DNA of 64,000 nucleotides from an uncultured Veillonellaceae bacterium (GTDB taxonomy: Bacteria > Bacillota > Negativicutes > Veillonellales > Dialisteraceae): assembly GCA_958348245.1 (NCBI GenBank), contig CATVYJ010000001.1, positions 251,179 through 315,178 on the forward strand, in the 5' to 3' direction. The notes beneath the pieces were generated by a model, which did not search any database, was not told where the DNA came from, and was given only the letters and a program-made list of their open reading frames with translations. The position numbers were made by a program, and so were the translations under genes. Positions 1-7,375 of this stretch are shown one piece after another; position 1 is the stretch's first letter; each line of letters begins with the position of its first letter.

Positions 1-724
1 AAAGATATGGACGAAAATCCCGGAAAAGATAACTTACATTTTCCGGAGGAATATTTTCCAGAGCCAGCGACGTATACCCCGGCGTGTCCATGAGGAATCC
101 GTCAAGGCCGAAGGGAATGAGTTCCGCATGGCGTGTGGTATTTTTTCCCCGCCCTGTCCGGGCGCTCACGCCGCCGGATGCCAGTCTTTCTTCTCCCAGA
201 AAATGATTGAGCAGACTGCTTTTCCCCACGCCGGACGGACCGGAAAAAGCAATGATATGCCCTTTGAGCGCCGCGCCGAGTTCCTCCAGCCCCGCGCCGG
301 TCACCGTTGAAGTCCGTACGGTGCGGTATCCTGCCCGCTCATAATCCCTGGAAAGACGATCTGCCAGTTCCGGCGCAAGATCCGCCTTATTGAAGCAGAG
401 CAGGATCGAAAGCCCCGCGTCTTCGGCGAGCAGAATCATTTTATCCAGCGTATACCGGTTGACGTCCGGCGTCCGCACCGCCGAAGTAAGCACCAGCAGA
501 TCCACGTTGACCGCCGTCGGCCGGCGCAGCGCGGTTTTCCGCGGATACACGGCGGTAATGACCGCGTCTGTAGCGGCCTCCGGCACTTCGTATTCCACCA
601 GATCGCCCACAAGCACATCCGTGGCGCGTTTCAGCCGCCCCCGGGAGCGGCACAGGTGAAGCTGCCCCGTTTCTCCCCAAATGGAGAAATACCCGTTCTG
701 GTTTTTTATGATGCGTCCCTTCAT
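1..724 (-). CDS. rsgA: Ribosome small-subunit-dependent GTPase A (partial, C-terminus outside window)
   Basis: RsgA is a circularly permuted GTPase that acts late in 30S ribosomal subunit maturation. About 241 N-terminal residues are visible. An OB-fold part comes first, then the permuted motifs in order G4 (FNKADL), G1/Walker A (GPSGVGKSS) and G3 (DTPGYTSL), which is diagnostic. The C-terminal zinc-binding domain lies beyond the window edge. The ATG at 724-722 shares one base with the TGA of the PASTA kinase upstream, so the two genes are translationally linked, as in other Firmicutes where rsgA follows prpC-prkC. Confidence 0.96.
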   Translation of the reverse strand, partial: MKGRIIKNQNGYFSIWGETGQLHLCRSRGRLKRATDVLVGDLVEYEVPEAATDAVITAVYPRKTALRRPTAVNVDLLVLTSAVRTPDVNRYTLDKMILLAEDAGLSILLCFNKADLAPELADRLSRDYERAGYRTVRTSTVTGAGLEELGAALKGHIIAFSGPSGVGKSSLLNHFLGEERLASGGVSARTGRGKNTTRHAELIPFGLDGFLMDTPGYTSLALENIPPENVSYLFRDFRPYL

Positions 725-2613
725 CAGAGTTCCCGATCCTGAATGACGGAATTATCCACAAGGACCTGTACGCGCACGGTGCCGCGGCCCGATACATCGC
801 GGGAAATCACCGCGCCCGGCTCCGCTTCGCTGCTGTACACCGTATGACGTCCATCGTCGTCCATGACAATGATCTCCACATGGCGGGCTTTTCCTTCTTT
901 CGGAATGGAAATATTGACGGAACCCCGCTTTTCCGCGCCGGATGCCGCCTTCGCCTTTCCGCGGGTCACTACGAGATTGACCTTTCCGTCGCCTGCGGCA
1001 GCGCCGGCCTGCGGCGTCTGGGATACCACGAGATTATCCGGATCCTCCGCTTTGAGCGATGCGTCCTGACTTGTAACCGTTCCCACGGCAAGATCCGCTG
1101 CCAGAATCGCTTTCCGTGCATCCGCAAGCGTCATATCCACCACATTCGGCACCACTGCCTGCTTTCCGTTGATCTGAAGATTAATCACCGTGCCTTTTTC
1201 CGCATGCGTGCCGGGAGCCGGCGTCTGCGCAATGATGACGTCGGAAGGCAGGGTGCTGTCATTGCCCTTTTCGACCGCGCCCAGCTGGAGATTCAGCCGG
1301 CTCAGCCGTTCCTGCGCCTGCGCCAGCGTCATTCCTTTCAGATCCGGAATGGAAATGACTACGCCGCCCTTGCTGACCGTAAGATGAATGATCCGCTGCT
1401 CTTTCACATCCATGCCGGCCTGCGGCGTCTGAGAAATCACCTGTCCCGCAGGGACAGTGTCGCTTGCAATTTCATCGACGGAGACGCGGAGATTCTCCGA
1501 TTTCAGGAGGGTTTCCGCCGATGCGGCAGACTGCCCCACCACGTCGGGGACCGTAATGTTTTTCGCGCTCCAGAAATTTCCGAAGCTGAAGAAAGCCCAC
1601 ACGAACGCCGCCAGGAATAGCAAAATCATAGCGGTCCAGATATATTTCTGCGGCAGATGAGTAATCACATAGGCCAGGTACCGTTCCCGCACCTTGAGCG
1701 GCGGTTCCGCCGTTTTTTTCGGACGGACCGGACGCGCCGGCGCCGGTTTGGGCACCGCCGCAAAATCAGGATGCGCCGGCTTGTAGATGGACGTGGTGAA
1801 TCCCTGTGCAATTTTGAGTTCGGAAATAAAATCGGATACCGTGTCGTACCGCTTCTCCGGATCCCGCTGCAGCGCCGTGAGAAGACACTCCTCCAGCATG
1901 GGCGAGATGGCGGGATTAAACTTTGTCGGACGGGGAATCTCGTTCTGGATATGCTTCAGCGCAATGCTCACTGCCGTGTCGCCGTCAAAAGGCAGATGAT
2001 GCGTCAGCATCTCGTAGAGGACGATACCCAGGGAATAAATATCGGTTTTTTCCGTCACCTGATCCCCCGCCGCCTGTTCCGGTGAAAGATAGTGCACCGA
2101 GCCCAGGATGGACTCTCTGTTCATGATGGTGGACGAATTGATCACCCGGGCGATGCCGAAGTCCGTAACTTTCACTTTGCCGGAATCCGTGAGAAGAATA
2201 TTATGCGGCTTGATATCACAGTGGATGATGCCGTTCCTGTGCGCTTCTTCGAGTGCGCTTCCGATTTCGATGGCGATCTTTACTGCCGTATCGATGGGAA
2301 TATTCGGATGCGACTGAATATACTGCTTCAGCGTCGTCCCTTCCACATATTCCATGATGATGTAATAGACGCCCTGGTCGCACCCCACATCGTAGATGCC
2401 CACGATATTCGGGTGGCTCAGCCGGCCTGCGGACTGTGCCTCGTGGCGGAACCGGACCACAAATTCATTGTCCTCTGCAAAATTGCTGTGGAGAATTTTG
2501 ACCGCCACGACCCGGTCGAGGAGGATATCTTTGGCGGTATACACATCGGCCATACCGCCGGATCCGATTTTTTTGAGGATCTGGTAGCGGTTATCAAGTA
2601 ATTTTCCAGTCAT
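724..2613 (-). CDS. prkC: Stk1/PrkC-family Ser/Thr protein kinase with PASTA repeats
   Basis: Membrane kinase that senses peptidoglycan or lipid II and phosphorylates growth and cell-wall proteins. The 629 residues comprise a kinase domain (about 1-270), a cytoplasmic linker, one transmembrane helix (about 320-342) and three PASTA repeats. A final segment of about 75 residues after the last PASTA repeat is rich in beta-type sequence. The glycine loop GSGGMADVY, Lys39 and DFG (151-153) are present. The catalytic loop reads HCD (131-133) rather than HRD, so this is a non-RD kinase. It overlaps the cognate PP2C phosphatase gene by 4 bases (ATGA). Family is certain; ligand is not shown. Confidence 0.96.
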   Translation of the reverse strand: MTGKLLDNRYQILKKIGSGGMADVYTAKDILLDRVVAVKILHSNFAEDNEFVVRFRHEAQSAGRLSHPNIVGIYDVGCDQGVYYIIMEYVEGTTLKQYIQSHPNIPIDTAVKIAIEIGSALEEAHRNGIIHCDIKPHNILLTDSGKVKVTDFGIARVINSSTIMNRESILGSVHYLSPEQAAGDQVTEKTDIYSLGIVLYEMLTHHLPFDGDTAVSIALKHIQNEIPRPTKFNPAISPMLEECLLTALQRDPEKRYDTVSDFISELKIAQGFTTSIYKPAHPDFAAVPKPAPARPVRPKKTAEPPLKVRERYLAYVITHLPQKYIWTAMILLFLAAFVWAFFSFGNFWSAKNITVPDVVGQSAASAETLLKSENLRVSVDEIASDTVPAGQVISQTPQAGMDVKEQRIIHLTVSKGGVVISIPDLKGMTLAQAQERLSRLNLQLGAVEKGNDSTLPSDVIIAQTPAPGTHAEKGTVINLQINGKQAVVPNVVDMTLADARKAILAADLAVGTVTSQDASLKAEDPDNLVVSQTPQAGAAAGDGKVNLVVTRGKAKAASGAEKRGSVNISIPKEGKARHVEIIVMDDDGRHTVYSSEAEPGAVISRDVSGRGTVRVQVLVDNSVIQDREL

Positions 2614-3359
2614 GGTTCAGCTCCGTTTATTGCATCAGGGGTAAATTGAATGAAAATGGCGGAAATATTGTCCGTAGCGCCCGCGTCGTACACTTCGCGG
2701 AGCAGCTCCTCCGCACAGTCCCGCAGCGCGTCTTCGCCGTTTCCGCACCGGGCGAGCGATGCACGGATGACTTCGTCGTCCAGAAGCGCGCTCAGGCCGT
2801 CCGAGCAGATCAGAACCAGGAGCGGCGCATCCAGCGCCAGACAGCCCGTATCCACATCCAGCGATGGACGGATGCCCACTGCCCGTGTAATTTCATTTTT
2901 TCGAGGATGCCCGCGCATTTCTTCCTTCGTAATTTTTCCTTCCTCAAGAAGCGTCATCACAAAGGAATGGTCTTTTGTAATCTGCGTAAGAGCGCCGTCT
3001 TTCATGACATAGAGCCGGCTGTCCCCCACATGCGCCCAGTAAAGACGGCCGCCGGAAACCGCGGTCACGATGAGCGTGGTCCCCATGTCCTGAAATTCGC
3101 GGGATTTCATTTTCCGGCTGAGAATGGCCCGGTTTGCCCCGAGCACCGCCTCGCGTACGGTTTCCTCCGTGACGCGCCGGTCTCCTTCTTTTTCGAAAAA
3201 GTCCCGCACTGCTTCTACCGCCGACTGACTCGCAATCTGTCCGCCTTCATAGCCTCCCATGCCGTCGGCCAGCACGAAAAAATTCCGGCTGAGAAAAATG
3301 CGGTCCTCATTCACACGGCGGACCAATCCCGCTTCAGAAATTCCGTAGCTCCTGATCAT
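2610..3359 (-). CDS. prpC: PP2C-family Ser/Thr phosphatase (Stp1/PrpC type)
   Basis: Metal-dependent PPM phosphatase of 249 residues that removes phosphate from PrkC and its targets in the cytoplasm. Metal-ligand motifs are visible in order: LADGMGGYEGG, HVGDSRLY, CSDGLSALL and GATDNISAI. It is the first gene of the prpC-prkC-rsgA transcription unit and overlaps prkC by 4 bases. A candidate promoter lies about 75 bases upstream, so the unit may be uncoupled from rlmN, which ends in a terminator. Confidence 0.96.
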   Translation of the reverse strand: MIRSYGISEAGLVRRVNEDRIFLSRNFFVLADGMGGYEGGQIASQSAVEAVRDFFEKEGDRRVTEETVREAVLGANRAILSRKMKSREFQDMGTTLIVTAVSGGRLYWAHVGDSRLYVMKDGALTQITKDHSFVMTLLEEGKITKEEMRGHPRKNEITRAVGIRPSLDVDTGCLALDAPLLVLICSDGLSALLDDEVIRASLARCGNGEDALRDCAEELLREVYDAGATDNISAIFIQFTPDAINGAEP

Positions 3360-3434
3360 ACCCCGTCACCCATGCGGCGCCGCGCCGCAGAGAAATTTCC
3401 TTCCGCTCAAGGCAAAAAGATTTTACGCTTTCTT

Positions 3435-3464
3435 ATTATACTACAGACCGTGAGGAAAAGAGAA
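3435..3464 (-). promoter_or_regulatory. Candidate promoter of prpC-prkC-rsgA
   Basis: Minus-strand TATAAT at 3440-3435 with a weak TTCTCT -35 at 3464-3459, spacing 18. It lies between the rlmN terminator and the prpC start. The -35 matches only half of the consensus. Confidence 0.45.
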
Positions 3465-3480
3465 TTGTCCCGCCGCGCAC

Positions 3481-3513
3481 AAAAAAGGAGGCGCTCTTTC
3501 GAGTGTCTCCTTT
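3481..3513 (-). terminator. Intrinsic terminator after rlmN
   Basis: Minus-strand hairpin with arms AAAGGAG and CTCCTTT, a matching GAGTG/CGCTC inner stem, and a T6 tail. It starts 8 bases after the rlmN stop codon. Confidence 0.85.
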
Positions 3514-3520
3514 CATAAAT

Positions 3521-4561
3521 TTACCGGTCCTTCCCTCCATCAAGATAGCGCCGCTTCAGCTGCCCGCACGCCGCTTGAATTTCATCGCCCATCTGCCGCC
3601 GCACGGTGACGCTTTTCCCGTGCTGCTCCAGAATCTTCCGAAAGCGTTCCGTCTGCTTCCTGTCCGGCGGAAAGAGTTGAATATGCTCAGTGCCGTTGAT
3701 GGGGATGAGATTGAAATGACAGGCCATACTGCCAACAAGGCGGCAGAGTTCCTCTGCGTGCGCCGCGTCTGCATTAACGCCCTGAATGAGGATATATTCA
3801 AAAGTGACGCGCCGTCCGGTCACGTCGAAATAATGGCGCGCCGCATCAATGACGGTATGGATGGGATAGCGGCGGCTCGCCGGCAGAATGCGGTTGCGGA
3901 TCCCGTCGTTCGGCGCGTGAAGGGAGACTGCCAGTGTGATGGGAAGCCCTTCCTCTGCCAGCCGGTATATCTCCGGCACAATGCCGCACGTGGAGAGGGT
4001 CATACTCCGATATGACAGATTGAGGCAGTCTTCATTGTGGCAGAGATGGAGAAACCGGAGCACATTGTCGTAATTCCGGAGCGGCTCCCCGCTCCCCATG
4101 AGTACGATGGAATGCACAGGGATCTGGAATTGTTCACGGAATGCATAAATCTGCGCGAGCATTTCGCCGGCGGTGAGATTGCGTTCCATCCCCTGCCTCG
4201 TGGACGCGCAGAAAATGCATCCCATGGCGCATCCCACCTGTGTGGATACACAGATGGAATTGCCGTAATCGTGATGCATGCAGACGGTTTCGATCAGAGA
4301 TCCGTCCGCGAGCCGCAGAAGCAGTTTGGTCGTATCTCCGTCCGCCGACTGCTGCGTCCGGATCACGGCCGGCTTTTCCAGTACGGCGTGCGCCGCGAGC
4401 CATTCCCGCAGGGCCGCCGGAAACTGAGTCATGGCGGAGAAATCATACACGTATCGTCTGTACAGGTAATCGTGAAGCTGTTTTGCCCGAAAACGGGGAA
4501 AGCCGCCCTCTTTCAGAAAGGCTTCCGTTTCTTCCAGCGTATGCCCCCATACGTTCCACAT
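3521..4561 (-). CDS. rlmN: Dual-specificity 23S rRNA/tRNA adenine C2-methyltransferase RlmN
   Basis: Radical SAM enzyme that makes m2A2503 in 23S rRNA and m2A37 in some tRNAs. The CxxxCxxC iron-sulfur motif is at residues 111-118 (CAMGCIFC), followed by the usual GSGEPL region. The length of 346 residues is normal. I chose the ATG at 4561 (MWNVWGHTLEE) because GAGGAG precedes it at good spacing. An in-frame upstream ATG at 4636 would lie inside rsmB and add 25 residues unlike the family. It follows rsmB with only 2 bases between. Confidence 0.96.
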   Translation of the reverse strand: MWNVWGHTLEETEAFLKEGGFPRFRAKQLHDYLYRRYVYDFSAMTQFPAALREWLAAHAVLEKPAVIRTQQSADGDTTKLLLRLADGSLIETVCMHHDYGNSICVSTQVGCAMGCIFCASTRQGMERNLTAGEMLAQIYAFREQFQIPVHSIVLMGSGEPLRNYDNVLRFLHLCHNEDCLNLSYRSMTLSTCGIVPEIYRLAEEGLPITLAVSLHAPNDGIRNRILPASRRYPIHTVIDAARHYFDVTGRRVTFEYILIQGVNADAAHAEELCRLVGSMACHFNLIPINGTEHIQLFPPDRKQTERFRKILEQHGKSVTVRRQMGDEIQAACGQLKRRYLDGGKDR

Positions 4562-4563
4562 TG

Positions 4564-5916
4564 TCAAATCCTCCTCGTCAGACAGGCTGCAAAAAATCCG
4601 TCGCTTTGCTGTGCGTCCGGCCAAAGCGTGCACCACCCCTCTGCGCCGTCGAGTCCGGGCATCGCAAACGGCGTGAGGGCAAATTCCGGATGAGCGGCCA
4701 GAAAGGCTTCGACGACCGCTTCATTTTCCGCCCGCTCCAGCGTGCATGTGCTGTACACCAGACGGCCTCCGGGACGGACATAGGAAGCGGCGCACTGAAG
4801 GAGCTGTCTCTGCAGCGGCGGAAATACGGCCAGATCTTCCTCTTTTCTCCGCCAGCGCATTTCCGTTTTCCTCCGGAGTACGCCGAGACCGGAACAGGGC
4901 GCATCCAGCAGCACGCGGTCATAGACGCCGGCAAGCGAAATACAGGGGACCGCCGCATCCCGCACGGATGCCCGGACATTGCCGATGCCGAGCCGCCGGC
5001 AGTTGGCCTCGATCAGCCGGACTTTGTGCGGATACAGATCCCACGCATCAATGCGGCCCGCGCCTTCCATCATGGCCGCCATCTGCGTGGTCTTGCTCCC
5101 CGGAGCGGCGCACATGTCAAGCACGCGTTCGCCCTTTTGTGGAGACAGGATGCGCGCAGGCACCATGGAAGCCCGGTTCTGCACGTACGCTTTTCCTTCC
5201 CGGAGAAGCGCCGAGGCAAAAAAAGGACCGCTTTTCCCGAGCGAAATGCCTTCCGGACAGAAAGGAACCGGCGCCGGTTCCGCGCCAATCTCAGACAGCG
5301 TATTCATGAGCGCCTCCGGAGAAACGCGGAGCGTGTTGCACCGGATATCTACCGGGGCCACTTCATTGAGCGCCGCAAAAACGGACGCCGCTCTTTCCCT
5401 CCCCCAGGCGCGGCGCCACCGCCGGACAAGCCACTCCGGCTCATTCCACACGAGCGCGTCATGCAGATCCTCATTTTCTTCCCGGGACGGCATGGCCAGC
5501 ATGTCTTTCTTCCGGAGAAAATTCCGCAGGACCGCGTTGATGAATTTTCCGTTGCCCGCATGGGTTACTTTTTTGGCGAGTTTTACCGTTTCATTGACCG
5601 CCGCTGCATCGGGGACGGCATTCAGGAAAACCAGCTGATACAATCCGAGGCAGAGCAGCAGGCGCACCGGAGCGTCCAGTTTTTCCACGGGACGGCTGCT
5701 GAGCCGGCCTATGATCCAGAGCAGGGTATTGTACCGGCGGCATACGCCGTAGACCAGCTCTGTCAGAAAGCGCCGCTCCTCAGGCCGCCAGTCATACCGG
5801 CGGAAGAGCTGCTGCAGTGTGAGATTGGCATACGCATCCTTTTCAAAGACAGCGCAGAGCGCGTCATAGGCGGCACGCCGCGCCGAGGGCACCGGTTCAG
5901 TTTTCCATTTCGTCAT
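4564..5916 (-). CDS. rsmB: 16S rRNA m5C967 methyltransferase RsmB
   Basis: SAM-dependent rRNA cytosine methyltransferase of 450 residues. The N-terminal third is the NusB-like RNA-binding domain (TLQQLFRRY...ERRFLTELVYGV). The Rossmann domain carries CAAPGSKTTQMA for SAM binding, and the two cysteine motifs LDAPCSGLG and YSTCTLERAENE. The chosen ATG at 5916 (MTKWKTEPVP) lies inside the last codons of fmt, a 20-base overlap. A longer reading to 6273 would run through fmt and is not homologous. Confidence 0.95.
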   Translation of the reverse strand: MTKWKTEPVPSARRAAYDALCAVFEKDAYANLTLQQLFRRYDWRPEERRFLTELVYGVCRRYNTLLWIIGRLSSRPVEKLDAPVRLLLCLGLYQLVFLNAVPDAAAVNETVKLAKKVTHAGNGKFINAVLRNFLRKKDMLAMPSREENEDLHDALVWNEPEWLVRRWRRAWGRERAASVFAALNEVAPVDIRCNTLRVSPEALMNTLSEIGAEPAPVPFCPEGISLGKSGPFFASALLREGKAYVQNRASMVPARILSPQKGERVLDMCAAPGSKTTQMAAMMEGAGRIDAWDLYPHKVRLIEANCRRLGIGNVRASVRDAAVPCISLAGVYDRVLLDAPCSGLGVLRRKTEMRWRRKEEDLAVFPPLQRQLLQCAASYVRPGGRLVYSTCTLERAENEAVVEAFLAAHPEFALTPFAMPGLDGAEGWCTLWPDAQQSDGFFAACLTRRI

Positions 5917-6841
5917 GAATATGCACCTGATGCCCGTTGATAAAATCAGCCGCCCGCATCTGTTTTGAATTTTCCGGCTGCAGCCGGGCGATGCCGAGCG
6001 TTCCTTTCCCGGCGGCGATCCAGAGTACGCCCTCCTCCAGAGAGACAATCTCTCCGGGCCGTCCGGACGGCAGGGGATGCGCCGGCAATACGGTCTGATG
6101 AATTTTGAGACGTTTCCCCCGGAAAAAAGTATAGGTTCCCGGATTGGGATACATGCCCCGGGCGAGCGCGTGCAGCGCCAGCGCGTCCCGGCCCCAGTCC
6201 AGATGCCCCATGTCTTTGGTGAGCTTCTCCGCGTAGGTCGCTTCCGCTTCGTCCTGCGGACGCGCTTCTGCAAGCGCCTCCGGCATCCGGTCCAGAATGC
6301 GGAGCAGCTCCTTCGCCCCCAGCCCGGCCAGCGTCTCCAGGAGAGCCCCCGCGGTCATGTCCGGCGTGAGAGGGAGCTTCACCTGGCTGATAATGGGACC
6401 CGTGTCCATGCCCGCGTCGAGATGCATGAGCGTGACGCCGCTCTCCGCTTCCTGATTGATGATGGCCCGCTGCACCGGCGCGGCTCCACGATACTTCGGC
6501 AGAAGAGAAGCATGGATATTGACCGCTCCATATGTGGGAATATCCAGAATGGACTGCGGCAGAATCCGCCCGTAGGCGATGACTACGATCAGATCCGGCC
6601 GATATGCAGCCAATTCAGCTGCCGCCTCTTCTGTACGGAATGTGAGCGGCTGATGTACGGGCAGGCCCTGTTCCAGCGCATAGGCTTTCACCGGCGAGAA
6701 GGTGATTTTCCCGCCCCGGCGGTTGACTTTATCCGGCTGGGTATACACAGCGACCGGCGTATGCCCGTTCTCACAGAGAAGCCGCAGCGTGGACAACGCA
6801 AAATCAGGCGTGCCCATGAAAACGATGCGCAGCTTATTCAT
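5897..6841 (-). CDS. fmt: Methionyl-tRNA formyltransferase
   Basis: Formylates initiator Met-tRNA using 10-formyltetrahydrofolate, acting just before Def in the operon. The protein has 314 residues with FMGTPDFALSTL at the N-terminus and the formyltransferase signature HASLLPKYRGAAPVQRAI. The C-terminal OB-like domain is complete. It starts with ATG inside the end of def (8-base overlap) and overlaps rsmB at its end, so def, fmt and rsmB are one transcription unit. Confidence 0.97.
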   Translation of the reverse strand: MNKLRIVFMGTPDFALSTLRLLCENGHTPVAVYTQPDKVNRRGGKITFSPVKAYALEQGLPVHQPLTFRTEEAAAELAAYRPDLIVVIAYGRILPQSILDIPTYGAVNIHASLLPKYRGAAPVQRAIINQEAESGVTLMHLDAGMDTGPIISQVKLPLTPDMTAGALLETLAGLGAKELLRILDRMPEALAEARPQDEAEATYAEKLTKDMGHLDWGRDALALHALARGMYPNPGTYTFFRGKRLKIHQTVLPAHPLPSGRPGEIVSLEEGVLWIAAGKGTLGIARLQPENSKQMRAADFINGHQVHIHDEMEN

Positions 6842-7301
6842 GGGCTTCTTTTCCTTTGTGAAGCGACAGGGCTTTCTCGATGAAGAGAATCCCGTTCAGA
6901 TGATCGGTCTCATGCTGGATGCACCGTGCGAGGAGGCCGGAGGCTTTTTTCTGTCTCTTCCTGCCGTGGCGGTCCTGATATTTCACCAGTACTTCCCTGT
7001 ACCGCTCCACTTCGCCGTACAGATCCGGCACGGAAAGGCAGCCTTCCACGTCGATATCCTTCGCGTCGCCGACGGGCGTCCACACGGGATTGATGTATTC
7101 GTCATAGCCGCTTTCCCCGTCGTCCGCTACAAAAATCCGCTTTGAGACAGCGATCTGCGGTGCGGCGAGCCCTACCCCGTTGGCCTCATAAAGCGTTTTC
7201 TTCATGTTTTCCAGCAGAAATTTCAGATTTTTATCAAAGGTGGTGACCGGCTGGGCGGTCTCTTTCAGGATCGGATTTCCCGCAGTGATGATTTGACTCA
7301 C
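6834..7301 (-). CDS. def: Peptide deformylase
   Basis: Metallohydrolase of 155 residues that removes the formyl group from nascent proteins. All three PDF motifs are present: GVGLAAPQI, EGCLSVP (Cys metal ligand) and HETDHLNGI (HExxH-type, here HETDH). Translation begins with GTG at 7301, giving MSQIITAGNP, which fits the family N-terminus. It overlaps fmt by 8 bases. An extended -10 promoter motif lies between priA and def. Confidence 0.96.
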   Translation of the reverse strand: MSQIITAGNPILKETAQPVTTFDKNLKFLLENMKKTLYEANGVGLAAPQIAVSKRIFVADDGESGYDEYINPVWTPVGDAKDIDVEGCLSVPDLYGEVERYREVLVKYQDRHGRKRQKKASGLLARCIQHETDHLNGILFIEKALSLHKGKEAHE

Positions 7302-7352
7302 GGCTTTGCCTTCTTTCTATGAAAAACGCGCGGTGCGCGGATATGCTTTCTG

Positions 7353-7367
7353 CATTGTACCATACCG
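7353..7367 (-). promoter_or_regulatory. Candidate extended -10 promoter of def-fmt-rsmB-rlmN
   Basis: Minus-strand CGGTATGGTACAATG contains TG-G-TACAAT, an extended -10. The same 15 bases occur upstream of priA (9799-9813). No convincing -35 is seen. Confidence 0.5.
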
Positions 7368-7375
7368 CCCTCCGG

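Noticed and set aside
4240..5940. Plus-strand frame of 566 codons opposite rsmB
   Set aside because: Composition shadow; minus strand has full rsmB motifs.
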